A stretch of DNA of 64,000 bases from contig JAXHMK010000004.1 of NCBI GenBank assembly GCA_034521495.1, forward strand, positions 124,001 to 188,000, in the 5' to 3' direction. The position numbers were made by a program, and so were the translations under genes. The DNA is from Balneolaceae bacterium (GTDB lineage: Bacteria > Bacteroidota > Rhodothermia > Balneolales > Balneolaceae). Under the pieces are notes generated by a model. That model made no database searches, had not been told where the DNA came from, and worked only from the letters and a program-made list of their open reading frames with translations. This document shows, one piece after another, positions 63,972 through 64,000 of this stretch (its first letter is position 1; each line of letters begins with the position of its first letter).

Positions 63972-64000
63972 TAGCCGGGCACTACAGCCATACCGGTCAA

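Overview
The window looks like a chromosome segment of a Gram-negative, probably halophilic bacterium of the Balneolota/Bacteroidota group (Balneola, Gracilimonas or Rhodohalobacter type). I infer this from moderate-to-low GC, start codons without strong Shine-Dalgarno sequences (several TTG or GTG starts), outer-membrane beta-barrels, many lipoproteins, a DivIVA-domain protein and abundant small palindromic repeats. No rRNA or tRNA gene is present. The only RNA gene I recognise is rnpB (12543-12939, minus).

Layout. (1) 1-6.1 kb, minus: a TetR-controlled Lol/MacB-like export operon (TetR, LolA-like protein, two FtsX-type permeases, ATPase, outer-membrane barrel). (2) 6.4-8 kb: a frameshifted GH16 laminarinase and a gene fragment. 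(3) 8.1-23 kb, mostly housekeeping: arginine deiminase, M50 protease, SmpB, rnpB, coiled-coil protein, Nif3, YggS, three tandem PspB-like membrane proteins, DivIVA, purine nucleoside phosphorylase, a PLP decarboxylase and a GH18 chitinase. (4) 22.8-27.6 kb: phosphate operon pstS-C-A-B-phoU. (5) 28.4-47.3 kb, a molybdenum/sulfur/arsenic region: moaA; a thioredoxin-rhodanese-permease operon behind an ArsR-like operator; a TauE-like permease; a three-subunit molybdopterin oxidoreductase with an outer-membrane porin; a DsbA-VKOR pair; and a compact Moco operon moeA-mobA-moaD-moeB-moaE-moaC/mogA. (6) 47.8-54.5 kb: sparse, repeat-rich, with small hypotheticals, a multi-PAS histidine kinase and an FmdB zinc ribbon. 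(7) 54.7-62.5 kb: an arsenic-resistance cluster with a chimeric arsD'-'arsR relic, phosphoesterase, DinB protein, ArsD-AhpD fusion, ArsA, universal stress protein, Acr3 and ArsR. (8) A cyclopropane-fatty-acid synthase closes the window.

Three things connect the parts. Moco genes flank the molybdoenzyme they presumably serve. A near-identical palindrome (ATCGTAA-NN-TTACGAT) precedes four arsenic-linked sites, so the 31-kb permease operon and the 54-62-kb cluster probably form one ArsR regulon. Phosphate uptake and arsenic export lie in the same segment.

Two features affect the whole window. At least fourteen frame-breaking indels interrupt eight otherwise recognisable genes, which could be draft-sequence errors or gene decay. 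A family of 131-bp elements with terminal inverted repeats occurs four times, along with several other long inverted repeats.
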